Below are positions 1 through 5,237 of a stretch of 8,144 nucleotides of DNA, piece by piece (within the stretch, counting starts at the first letter, position 1; every line of letters begins with the position of its first letter). The translations under genes and the position numbers were made by a program. This DNA comes from Flavobacteriaceae bacterium (GTDB lineage: Bacteria > Bacteroidota > Bacteroidia > Flavobacteriales > Flavobacteriaceae): NCBI GenBank assembly GCA_030633225.1, contig DAOVTF010000075.1, positions 1 to 8,144 on the forward strand, read 5' to 3'. The notes under the pieces were generated by a model that worked only from the letters and a program-made list of their open reading frames with translations, made no database searches and was not told where the DNA came from.

Positions 1-395
1 CCAATACCATATTTATTCGAAACAGATGCTAAAAAATTAAAAACTTCACTGCTCGAATTCATTGCTTCCTGCAAATCTTTATCTGCACCTATTTTTGCCT
101 GAATTAAGTGATCACAATGAACCGTTGTTGGTACTGCGACCTTTTTTTTACCAGCTTGCATAAATTGTAACAACGCCATTTGAGCAGTTGCATCTTGACA
201 AGCAATTCTGTCCGGTGCAAAATCTACATAGTCCACACCTCTTTTAAAGTTTAGGGTTGCTTTTCCATCCCAAAGGTGATTATATAATATCTTTTCAGCT
301 AAAGTTAATGGTGTACCTGTAACCTTACGTGCTGCATCAACACGCTCAGTCATACGATCATAAACCTTTTTAATCATATCAACATCAAATGCCAT
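1..395 (-). CDS. acn: Aconitate hydratase, N-terminal part (cut by window edge)
   Basis: Aconitase interconverts citrate and isocitrate in the TCA cycle, using a [4Fe-4S] cluster, in the cytoplasm. I translated 131 residues, from an ATG at 395-393 to the window edge; the full family protein is about 750 residues. The segment QDATAQMA (residues 67-74) followed by TVHCDHL (91-97) is the aconitase substrate-binding signature. Q67, D95 and H96 align with Q72, D100 and H101 of mitochondrial aconitase at a constant offset of five. The three cluster cysteines lie in the missing part. The sequence resembles the mitochondrial (ACO2-like) type found in Bacteroidota rather than the longer AcnA/IRP type. 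The start fits the family N-terminus ([15 protein letters not shown]) and has no Shine-Dalgarno, as is usual in this phylum. The gene lies downstream of rnpB on the same strand, but the gap and the candidate promoters suggest separate transcription. Confidence 0.93.
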   Translation of the reverse strand, partial: MAFDVDMIKKVYDRMTERVDAARKVTGTPLTLAEKILYNHLWDGKATLNFKRGVDYVDFAPDRIACQDATAQMALLQFMQAGKKKVAVPTTVHCDHLIQAKIGADKDLQEAMNSSSEVFNFLASVSNKYGI

Positions 396-437
396 AATTT
401 TACAATTTAATTGAGTAATTTATTTTTCTAAAGTGTT

Positions 438-445
438 CAAAAATA
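438..445 (-). promoter_or_regulatory. Candidate -7 box upstream of aconitase
   Basis: On the minus strand this reads TATTTTTG, a full match to the Bacteroidota -7 consensus TAnnTTTG. It would give a leader of roughly 38 bases before the aconitase ATG. No TTG lies at the expected 17-23 bases upstream. A second full -7 match (TAAATTTG) is at 504-497, also without a -33 element, so the exact start is uncertain. The rest of the 191-base gap (396-586) is AT-rich, and I see no terminator with a clear GC stem for rnpB in it. Confidence 0.4.
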
Positions 446-586
446 CGAATTTTTGAGGTCATTTTATAATATATTCAAAGAAAACAGAAGGTGATTCAAA
501 TTTATATAATTATTATTCATTTTATTAATAATTATGTAAAATATTTATTAAATTAGGGATAATAATTTCGAATATGATAAATAAAA

Positions 587-905
587 AGTAAGCCAATAAG
601 CCGGATCCTGTTATCATACCAAGGCATGATTCTTATCATTTATCTACATTACAAATTACTTTGCAACTTTAGCTGCTTACCCCTTGAAATTGAACGAGTA
701 GTTCTTACCCAACATAAGTTGAGACTTCAATATACATAGCATTTCACCGCATAGAGTTTACCTGATTTCACTACAGCCGAACTGTACTTGCTTTCTGTTG
801 CACTTGTCCTATTTCAAAAGAAATGACGGATGTTATCCGCTATGCTACTCTATGGTGTCCGGACTTTCCTCTCTCGCTAATACGAGAGCGATAAGATGAC
901 TTACT
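587..905 (-). ncRNA. rnpB: RNase P RNA, bacterial type
   Basis: This is the catalytic RNA of ribonuclease P, which cuts the 5' leader from pre-tRNAs together with the RnpA protein. Several universal blocks read on the minus strand. GAGGAAAGTCC at 871-861 is conserved region I. ACAGAAAGCAAG and a GGTAAA segment follow in the central part, together with GCGGTGAAATGC and GGGTAAGAAC, which correspond to the central conserved blocks. CCGGCTTAT near 605-597 is conserved region V. The ends pair as helix P1: AGTAAGTC (905-898) with GGCTTACT (594-587), eight pairs including one G·U. A P3-like hairpin CTCTCG/CGAGAG is at 888-883 and 876-871. The length of about 319 nt is slightly short of the E. coli RNA (377 nt). 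The ends are set from P1 and may be off by a few bases. The gene is near certain because the conserved blocks occur in the correct order. Confidence 0.95.
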
Positions 906-911
906 TTTATG

Positions 912-919
912 CAAATTTA
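912..919 (-). promoter_or_regulatory. rnpB promoter -7 box
   Basis: The minus strand reads TAAATTTG, a full match to TAnnTTTG, and ends six bases before the predicted RNase P RNA 5' end. This is the spacing expected for a start at the mature end. The -33 region falls in the T-rich tail of the terminator at 934-968 and shows no TTG, so recognition may rest mainly on the -7 box. Confidence 0.6.
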
Positions 920-933
920 CAGTTAATATAAAG

Positions 934-968
934 AAAAAAAAAATCCCACTCTTGAAAACAAAAGTGGG
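934..968 (-). terminator. Intrinsic terminator of small RNA copy 1
   Basis: The minus strand reads CCCACTTTT, a six-base loop, then AAGAGTGGG: nine pairs with one U·G (arms 968-960 and 953-945). One A and ten T follow (944-934). On the plus strand the same hairpin has a C·A mismatch and no T-tract, so it acts on minus-strand transcripts. Confidence 0.75.
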
Positions 969-988
969 AAAATTGCTATGAAAAAGAA
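963..988. repeat. 26-base direct repeat, copy A
   Basis: These 26 bases are identical to 1122-1147 with an offset of 159 bases. On the minus strand the repeat covers the end of the 5' hairpin or linker junction, the whole linker (CTTTTTCATAGCAATTTT) and the first six bases of the terminator stem (CCCACT). Flanking sequence has diverged apart from base pairing, so only this core is strictly conserved. Confidence 0.9.
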
Positions 989-1018
989 TATTACTATAAA
1001 AGTAATATAATAATACTG

Positions 1019-1048
1019 TAAAAATACATAATTTAATATAATATTCAA
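1019..1048 (-). promoter_or_regulatory. Promoter for small RNA copy 1
   Basis: The minus strand has TTG at 1048-1046, 19 bases, then TATTTTTA at 1026-1019. That is one mismatch (final A for G) from the Bacteroidota consensus TTG-N19-TAnnTTTG. It would start transcription near 1014, just ahead of the 5' hairpin. The correct spacing makes this a credible independent promoter downstream of the terminator at 1102-1127. Confidence 0.5.
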
Positions 1049-1101
1049 CTTTATTGTTAATTATTTTTAGAAAACTTAAAAATCAAATAATTTTTAAGCA
1101 T

Positions 1102-1127
1102 AAAAAAACCCACTCAAAGAGAGTGGG
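1102..1127 (-). terminator. Intrinsic terminator of small RNA copy 2 / grpE-dnaJ
   Basis: The minus strand reads CCCACTC, loop TCTTT, GAGTGGG (arms 1127-1121 and 1115-1109), a perfect seven-pair stem, followed directly by seven T (1108-1102). It can end the small RNA and also any read-through from dnaJ. Confidence 0.85.
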
Positions 1128-1147
1128 AAAATTGCTATGAAAAAGAA
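1122..1147. repeat. 26-base direct repeat, copy B
   Basis: These bases are identical to 963-988. As in the other copy, the repeat covers the linker and the first terminator arm of the putative small RNA. The core is longer than either adjoining hairpin arm, so it is the linker that is conserved rather than just a shared terminator. Confidence 0.9.
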
Positions 1148-1178
1148 AAAGTTACTGAATTTTAAAAACTCAGTGTAA

Positions 1179-1186
1179 CAAATATA
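1179..1186 (-). promoter_or_regulatory. Candidate -7 box for small RNA copy 2
   Basis: The minus strand reads TATATTTG, a full match to TAnnTTTG, with the predicted 5' end of the RNA (1174) four bases beyond it. No TTG is found 17-23 bases upstream, so the -33 element is weak or absent. Confidence 0.4.
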
Positions 1187-1187
1187 A

Positions 1188-1217
1188 CAAAAATTATTCT
1201 AAATAAGCTCGAATAAT
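1188..1217 (-). terminator. Weak AT-rich terminator-like hairpin after dnaJ
   Basis: The minus strand has ATTATTC (1217-1211), an 11-base loop and GAATAAT (1199-1193), followed by a short T-run. The stem is seven pairs but AT-rich with a long loop, so termination would be inefficient. It lies about 40 bases after the dnaJ stop codon. Confidence 0.3.
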
Positions 1218-1255
1218 CCATATTTCTTTTTCGTAATGGCTTGATATGTCTTATG

Positions 1256-2377
1256 TTACGAAAACATATCTTTTACTTTTTCAAAAAATGATTTTTCAGA
1301 ATTAGATGGTTCTGGTATAAAATTATCATCATCTTTTACCTTATTGAAAAAGTTTTTTTGCTCTTTTGTTAAAGTTTTTGGAGTCCATACATTGATGTGA
1401 ACTAACAAATCACCTTTACCGTATCTATCTATACTTTCTAATCCTTTTCCGCGTAAGCGTAATATTTTACCAGATTGGGTTCCTGGTTCTACCTTTATTC
1501 TTACTATACCCGTTAAGGTATCTATTTCTTTGCCAACTCCTAGCGCTGCTTCAGGAAAACTAATATACATATCGTGATGTAAATTGTTTCCTTCTCTTTT
1601 TAAATTTTCATGTGAAATCTCTTGAATTACAACATAAATATCTCCTGATATTCCATCTCCGGGAGCTTCATTACCCTTGCCAGGAACTTTTAATTGAACT
1701 CCATCAGTTACTCCTGGTGGAATTTCTATCTCTACTGTTTCTTCTTTCTGAATTAATCCATGGGCATCCGATCCTTTTGGTCGATTATCTACAATTTTAC
1801 CAGATCCTTTACATGTTGGACAAGTGGCTGCAGTTTGCATTCTACCTAAAATTGTATTACTAATTCTTGTAACACTTCCCTGCCCCTTACATGTTTCGCA
1901 TGTTTTATAGGTCACACCTTCGGCTTTAACCAAACGTTTGACTTTTACTTTTTTAGAAACACCGTTTAATATATCTTTTAACTCAAGTTTTACTCTTATT
2001 CTTAAATTACTTCCCTTAACTATTGCTTGACGTGAACCTCCACCAAAGCCACCGCTAAATCCACCACCACCAAAATGACCACCAAAAATATCGCCAAATT
2101 GACTGAAGATGTCTTCCATATTCATACCACCAAATCCACCTCCTGCTCCTCCATTTTCGAATGCGGCGTGACCATACTGATCATAACGAGCTTTTTTATC
2201 TGAATTACTTAAAATCTCATATGCTTCTGCGGCTTGTTTAAAACGATCCTCAGCAGCTTTGTCACCAGGGTTTTTATCTGGATGATTTTGAACTGCCTTT
2301 TTTCGGTATGCTTTTTTTATTTCAGTAGAAGTTGCGTTTTTGCTAACACCAAGAACTTCGTAATAATCTGTCTTCAT
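1256..2377 (-). CDS. dnaJ: Chaperone DnaJ (Hsp40) with reduced zinc finger
   Basis: DnaJ delivers unfolded substrates to DnaK and stimulates its ATPase in the cytoplasm. The 373-residue protein has a J domain (residues 1-70) with HPD at 32-34, a Gly/Phe-rich linker (about 75-114), a short zinc region (about 155-195), then the two C-terminal substrate-binding domains (about 210-335). Family members usually carry four CxxCxGxG motifs. Here only two are present: C160/C163 (CETCKGQG) and C186/C189 (CPTCKGSG). From spacing they correspond to motifs 2 and 3, the second zinc site; the positions of motifs 1 and 4 read LVKAEGVTY and VDNRPKGSD. The rest of the protein is intact and length is near normal, so this looks like a lineage variant rather than decay. 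The ATG is 11 bases after the grpE stop, indicating one operon. The start has no Shine-Dalgarno sequence. Confidence 0.97.
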   Translation of the reverse strand: MKTDYYEVLGVSKNATSTEIKKAYRKKAVQNHPDKNPGDKAAEDRFKQAAEAYEILSNSDKKARYDQYGHAAFENGGAGGGFGGMNMEDIFSQFGDIFGGHFGGGGFSGGFGGGSRQAIVKGSNLRIRVKLELKDILNGVSKKVKVKRLVKAEGVTYKTCETCKGQGSVTRISNTILGRMQTAATCPTCKGSGKIVDNRPKGSDAHGLIQKEETVEIEIPPGVTDGVQLKVPGKGNEAPGDGISGDIYVVIQEISHENLKREGNNLHHDMYISFPEAALGVGKEIDTLTGIVRIKVEPGTQSGKILRLRGKGLESIDRYGKGDLLVHINVWTPKTLTKEQKNFFNKVKDDDNFIPEPSNSEKSFFEKVKDMFS

Positions 2378-2388
2378 AATCTAATCAA

Positions 2389-2952
2389 TTAATTGCCTAA
2401 TACTACTTTAGGAAAACGGATTATTGTTTCTCCAAGTTTATAACCTTTTTCAACTACATCAATAATTTTACCTTTCAGTTTTTTTGAAGGTGCAGGAATT
2501 TGAGAAATAGCTTCATGAATTTCAGCATCAAAAACATCACCTTGCTTAACTTCTAATTCCATTAAACCTTTTTGATTTAACGTGTTTTTGAATTTATTAT
2601 AAATCAATTGCATTCCTTCTAATAAACCTTGCTCCTCTGATTTTTTAATTTCGTTTAAACCTCTTTCAAAATCATCCAATATTGGCAATAAAACTGTCAT
2701 TAATTCTTTATTAGCTGTACTATATAATTCAATTCTTTCTTTAGAAGTTCTCTTTTTATAGTTTTCAAATTCAGCAAATAAACGTAAAAAATTGTTTTTT
2801 TCTTTATCTATTTGATCCTTTAACCTATCTGTCTCATCTTCAACAACCTCTTCTTCAGCGAGTTCTTCCTGACCTTCTGAATTTTCATTTTCTAGCTCTT
2901 GGTCTAAAAAATCATTTTCTAAATCTTTATCTATATTTTCTTGATTGCTCAT
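2389..2952 (-). CDS. grpE: Nucleotide exchange factor GrpE
   Basis: GrpE is a cytoplasmic homodimer that releases ADP from DnaK and so drives the chaperone cycle with DnaJ. The 187-residue protein starts with a highly acidic, low-complexity segment (residues 1-45). The long coiled-coil helix follows (about 45-85), carrying the family sequence FAEFENYKKRTSKER (59-73), then the LLPILDDFERGL segment (88-99). The C-terminal beta domain that contacts DnaK ends in the signature EKGYKLGETIIRFPKVVLG (168-186). Length is normal for the family. The ATG at 2952 is the only in-frame start ahead of the acidic segment, preceded by an A/T-rich leader with no Shine-Dalgarno. It is the first gene of a grpE-dnaJ operon with a promoter and operator-like dyad at 3001-3031. 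dnaK is not in the window. Confidence 0.96.
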   Translation of the reverse strand: MSNQENIDKDLENDFLDQELENENSEGQEELAEEEVVEDETDRLKDQIDKEKNNFLRLFAEFENYKKRTSKERIELYSTANKELMTVLLPILDDFERGLNEIKKSEEQGLLEGMQLIYNKFKNTLNQKGLMELEVKQGDVFDAEIHEAISQIPAPSKKLKGKIIDVVEKGYKLGETIIRFPKVVLGN

Positions 2953-3000
2953 ATTTTTTATATTTATATCCTATTACACCTCATTAAGCAAATTACTTGC

Positions 3001-3031
3001 CAAGTGTATATTTGTGTCATAATGTCACAAA
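3001..3031 (-). promoter_or_regulatory. grpE-dnaJ promoter with an inverted repeat in its spacer
   Basis: The minus strand has TTTG (3031-3028), a 19-base spacer and TACACTTG (3008-3001), one mismatch from TAnnTTTG. The predicted leader is about 40 bases. A 21-base inverted repeat (3031-3011; arms TTTGTGACAT and ATGACACAAA, nine of ten positions paired, one central base) covers the -33 element and most of the spacer, a position where a bound repressor would block RNA polymerase. It is not a CIRCE element (TTAGCACTC-N9-GAGTGCTAA). The regulator is not identified. The rest of the 2953-3186 gap shows no gene and no GC-rich terminator for murA. Confidence 0.55.
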
Positions 3032-3186
3032 GTCTAAAATTAATTTGATGATATTTTAAACAGATAAATTATTATTTCACCCAGAAATTATATCTCAATG
3101 AATGTAGAATTATATAATTTACAATTTGATTTCCTTACCGAGTTGTTTCGATTAGCTTGAAATTGAATTAATAAATTAAGAATTGG

Positions 3187-4506
3187 TTAAAAAGTGTTAT
3201 CAATTCTTTCAATTTTAGCTCCAATAGATCTTAATCGTTCGTCAATACGTTCATAACCTCTATCAATTTGTTCAATATTATGAATTGTGCTAGTTCCTTC
3301 TGCAGATAATGCTGCAATTAGTAAAGATATTCCCGCTCTAATATCTGGAGAACTCATAGTGGTCGCACGTAAACTAGATTCATGATTTAAACCTATTACC
3401 GTTGCACGATGCGGATCACATAAAATTACTTTAGCACCCATATCAATTAATTTATCAACAAAGAACAAACGACTTTCAAACATTTTTTGATGAATTAAAA
3501 CACTGCCTTTTGCTTGTGTAGCAACTACTAAAACTATACTTAGTAAATCTGGCGTAAACCCTGGCCAAGGAGCATCAGAAACGGTTAAAATAGAATCATC
3601 TAAATCTCCTTTAATCTCATAGCTTTCTTGCGTTGGAATATGAATGTCATCTCCTTTTTTTTCTAAATTTATTCCCAGTTTTCGAAAAATATTAGGTATT
3701 TGACCTAAATCATCCCAACTAACATCTTTAATTGTAAGTTCAGATCTGGTCATTACTGCCATACCAATCCAACTACCAATTTCAATCATATCAGGTAAAA
3801 TTCTATGCTTACAGCCATGTAAAATCTCAACTCCTTCAATAATTAATTTATTAGAACCTATACCACTAATTTTAGCTCCCATACTAACCAACATTTTTGA
3901 CAATTGTTGGATATATGGCTCGCAAGCTGCATTATAAATGGTTGTAATACCCTTTGCCATTACAGATGCCATTAATATATTGGCTGTACCTGTTACCGAG
4001 GCTTCATCTAATAGCATGTATTTACCCGTTAGGCCATTTTTTGCTTCAACTCCATAAAAATACTCTGTTTTATTATATCTAAATTTAGCCCCCAAGTTAA
4101 TAAAACCTTCAAAGTGGGTATCTAATCTACGTCTACCAATTTTATCGCCTCCCGGTCTTGGAATATATCCTTTTCCAAATCTTGTTAATAAAGGTCCAAC
4201 TATCATTATGGAACCTCTTAACGAACTTCCATCTCTTTTAAATTCAAAAGATTCAAGATAATCTAAGTTAATTTCATCTGCTTGGAAAGAGTAAGTGTTT
4301 TTAGATAGTTTTTCTACTTTTACACCTAATTCTCCTAAAATGAATATTAGTTTATTAACATCTCTAATATCAGGAATATTACTAATTGTAACTTTTTCTG
4401 AAGTTAATAAAACTGCACAAATAACTTGTAAAGCTTCATTTTTTGCACCTTGAGGAGTAATGTCACCTTGTAACCGATGTCCTCCTTCGATTTTAAATAT
4501 TGACAT
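3187..4506 (-). CDS. murA: UDP-N-acetylglucosamine 1-carboxyvinyltransferase MurA
   Basis: MurA transfers enolpyruvate from PEP to UDP-GlcNAc, the first committed step of peptidoglycan precursor synthesis in the cytoplasm. The 439-residue product is close to the E. coli length (419). Visible family landmarks are AKNEAL near the N-terminus (K22, N23), LRGSIMIVGPLLTRFG (96-111), the active-site loop RPGGDKIGRRRLD (117-129), PWPGFTPD with catalytic-type D320, and PDIRAG with R390. The loop residue that is Cys115 in E. coli is Asp121 here. Asp at this position is known to keep activity and to prevent fosfomycin alkylation, as in Mycobacterium tuberculosis and Chlamydia. The ATG follows the DUF4290 stop by 15 bases, so the two genes are probably one transcript. 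No clear terminator follows the gene. The function assignment is firm; fosfomycin resistance is inferred from the family. Confidence 0.97.
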   Translation of the reverse strand: MSIFKIEGGHRLQGDITPQGAKNEALQVICAVLLTSEKVTISNIPDIRDVNKLIFILGELGVKVEKLSKNTYSFQADEINLDYLESFEFKRDGSSLRGSIMIVGPLLTRFGKGYIPRPGGDKIGRRRLDTHFEGFINLGAKFRYNKTEYFYGVEAKNGLTGKYMLLDEASVTGTANILMASVMAKGITTIYNAACEPYIQQLSKMLVSMGAKISGIGSNKLIIEGVEILHGCKHRILPDMIEIGSWIGMAVMTRSELTIKDVSWDDLGQIPNIFRKLGINLEKKGDDIHIPTQESYEIKGDLDDSILTVSDAPWPGFTPDLLSIVLVVATQAKGSVLIHQKMFESRLFFVDKLIDMGAKVILCDPHRATVIGLNHESSLRATTMSSPDIRAGISLLIAALSAEGTSTIHNIEQIDRGYERIDERLRSIGAKIERIDNTF

Positions 4507-4521
4507 TGAATTATTCTATTT

Positions 4522-5148
4522 TTATCTTTTTCTATAAGGTTTTTTTCCTTGCTTTTGTGAAGGTTTTTGATAATTTTTATTCGGCTTTTTTCTTAATAGA
4601 TTTTTAGCGTCTGAAAGCACATCGTCACTATTCAAAGATAATTTACCATTTGAAAGTTCGTCTAAATGTTTAAAAATTACTTCATCATCAACAGTATCTT
4701 TATTCCAATTCAAAAAACACTTTTTCATATGATTTGCAATAGTGAATACCAAAGCATCTTTCATTTCGCCATCTTCCCAGGTTAAAGCGGTATCAATCAT
4801 GATTTGAATATTATTACCATAAAACTTAAATTTTGAAGAAGCCTTTGGATAAGGTAAAGCTTCTGGCTTTGCTTGTAATAATTCCTTTTCAGGTTTCGAG
4901 TATGGAGTATCAACCTCTAATTTATAATCCGACATAATAAATAACTGATCCCATAATTTATGTTGAAAATCAGGTACATCACGTAAATGAGGCTGTAAAT
5001 TACCCATCACTTTAACTATTGCAGTCGCCATTTTATTCTTTTCTTCTTTATCTTCAATAGCAATACAATGATTTATTAATTTTTGAATATGACGTCCATA
5101 TTCTGGAATAATTAAATGCTCTCTTTCCGAATTATACTCTAAATCCAT
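4522..5148 (-). CDS. DUF4290 domain protein of unknown function
   Basis: This 208-residue protein matches what I know of the Bacteroidota-specific DUF4290 family: a start of the type MDLEYNSEREHLIIPEYGR, a HCIAIEDKEEKNKMA segment and MGNLQPHLRDVPDFQHKLWDQLF (about 48-70), and a C-terminal helical part with IANHMKKCFLNWNKD (137-151). It has no signal peptide or membrane segment, so it is probably cytoplasmic. The last 25 residues are strongly basic (KKPNKNYQKPSQKQGKKPYRKR region), a tail that could bind nucleic acid or another anionic partner; this is inference. Its function is not known to me. It sits 15 bases upstream of murA on the same strand, a pairing I associate with this phylum, which hints at a role linked to cell-wall synthesis or growth. 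The ATG at 5148 begins the conserved family N-terminus. Confidence 0.85.
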   Translation of the reverse strand: MDLEYNSEREHLIIPEYGRHIQKLINHCIAIEDKEEKNKMATAIVKVMGNLQPHLRDVPDFQHKLWDQLFIMSDYKLEVDTPYSKPEKELLQAKPEALPYPKASSKFKFYGNNIQIMIDTALTWEDGEMKDALVFTIANHMKKCFLNWNKDTVDDEVIFKHLDELSNGKLSLNSDDVLSDAKNLLRKKPNKNYQKPSQKQGKKPYRKR

Positions 5149-5189
5149 CTATTTCTTTTCGTTAATTATAATTAATATTTCTACTTATG

Positions 5190-5197
5190 CAAAGTAA
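5190..5197 (-). promoter_or_regulatory. Weak candidate promoter for DUF4290-murA
   Basis: The minus strand reads TTACTTTG, one mismatch from TAnnTTTG, in the 89-base gap between the helicase stop and the DUF4290 start. It would give a leader of about 35 bases. There is no clear TTG at the expected distance, and no terminator in the gap, so read-through from the helicase gene is also possible. Confidence 0.35.
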
Positions 5198-5237
5198 CAA
5201 TTATTTTAGATGTTAAACCATCTTTAAATAGTAATTA

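Larger units (their letters stand above)
934..1014 (-). ncRNA. Putative small RNA, copy 1 of a tandem pair
   Basis: I infer a transcript of about 80 nt on the minus strand. It has three parts. The 5' hairpin is ATATTACT/AGTAATAT (1008-1001 with 995-988), eight perfect pairs with a five-base loop. The linker spans about 20 bases and contains CTTTTTCATAGCAATTTT. The last part is an intrinsic terminator at 968-934. The linker and the first arm of the terminator are identical to those of the second copy at 1102-1174. The 5' hairpin differs in sequence but keeps its pairing, which suggests that the structure is selected. A promoter with 19-base spacing lies just upstream (1048-1019). I do not recognise the family; the Flavobacteria-specific Flavo-1 RNA motif is one candidate that I cannot test here. 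A plus-strand reading is less likely because one terminator pair is G·U on the minus strand and C·A on the plus strand. Confidence 0.55.
1102..1174 (-). ncRNA. Putative small RNA, copy 2 of a tandem pair
   Basis: I infer a transcript of about 73 nt on the minus strand with the same layout as the copy at 934-1014. The 5' hairpin is ACTGAGTTT/AAATTCAGT (1174-1166 with 1162-1154), nine pairs including one G·U and a three-base loop. An A-then-T-rich linker carries the shared CTTTTTCATAGCAATTTT. A perfect terminator hairpin ends it at 1127-1102. The G·U pair becomes A·C on the other strand, so the structure favours minus-strand transcription, in agreement with the T-tract. A full-match -7 box sits four bases upstream of the hairpin. 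It could also be the processed 3' end of the grpE-dnaJ mRNA, because the dnaJ stop is only 82 bases away and the terminator in between is weak. I do not recognise the family. Confidence 0.55.

Noticed and set aside
978..1010. Plus-strand mini-ORF MKKNITIKVI beginning in the repeat.
   Set aside because: Terminator T-tracts and the G·U pairs point to the minus strand. The peptide reads across the arms of a hairpin, and it differs completely from its partner at 1137-1178 after the shared repeat. A leader peptide is not fully excluded.
1137..1178. Plus-strand mini-ORF MKKKKLLNFKNSV, whose start resembles a lanthipeptide leader.
   Set aside because: It stops after 13 codons with no core peptide, no GG-type cleavage site and no modification genes nearby. 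The ATGAAAAAG start is explained by the antisense of the conserved linker.
1612..1863. Open frame of 83 codons on the plus strand.
   Set aside because: It lies entirely inside dnaJ on the opposite strand, and its Leu-rich composition is what an antisense frame of an AT-rich gene gives.
2964..3020. 18-codon minus-strand ORF ahead of grpE that could be a leader peptide.
   Set aside because: Its ATG lies inside the promoter spacer, upstream of the predicted transcription start, so it would not be transcribed from that promoter.
2953..3186. HrcA/CIRCE control of grpE-dnaJ.
   Set aside because: No TTAGCACTC-N9-GAGTGCTAA or close variant is present; the dyad found has a different sequence.
5205..5228. 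Inverted repeat GATG/CATC with AT extensions after the helicase stop, considered as a terminator.
   Set aside because: The firm stem is only four pairs and no T-tract follows on either strand.
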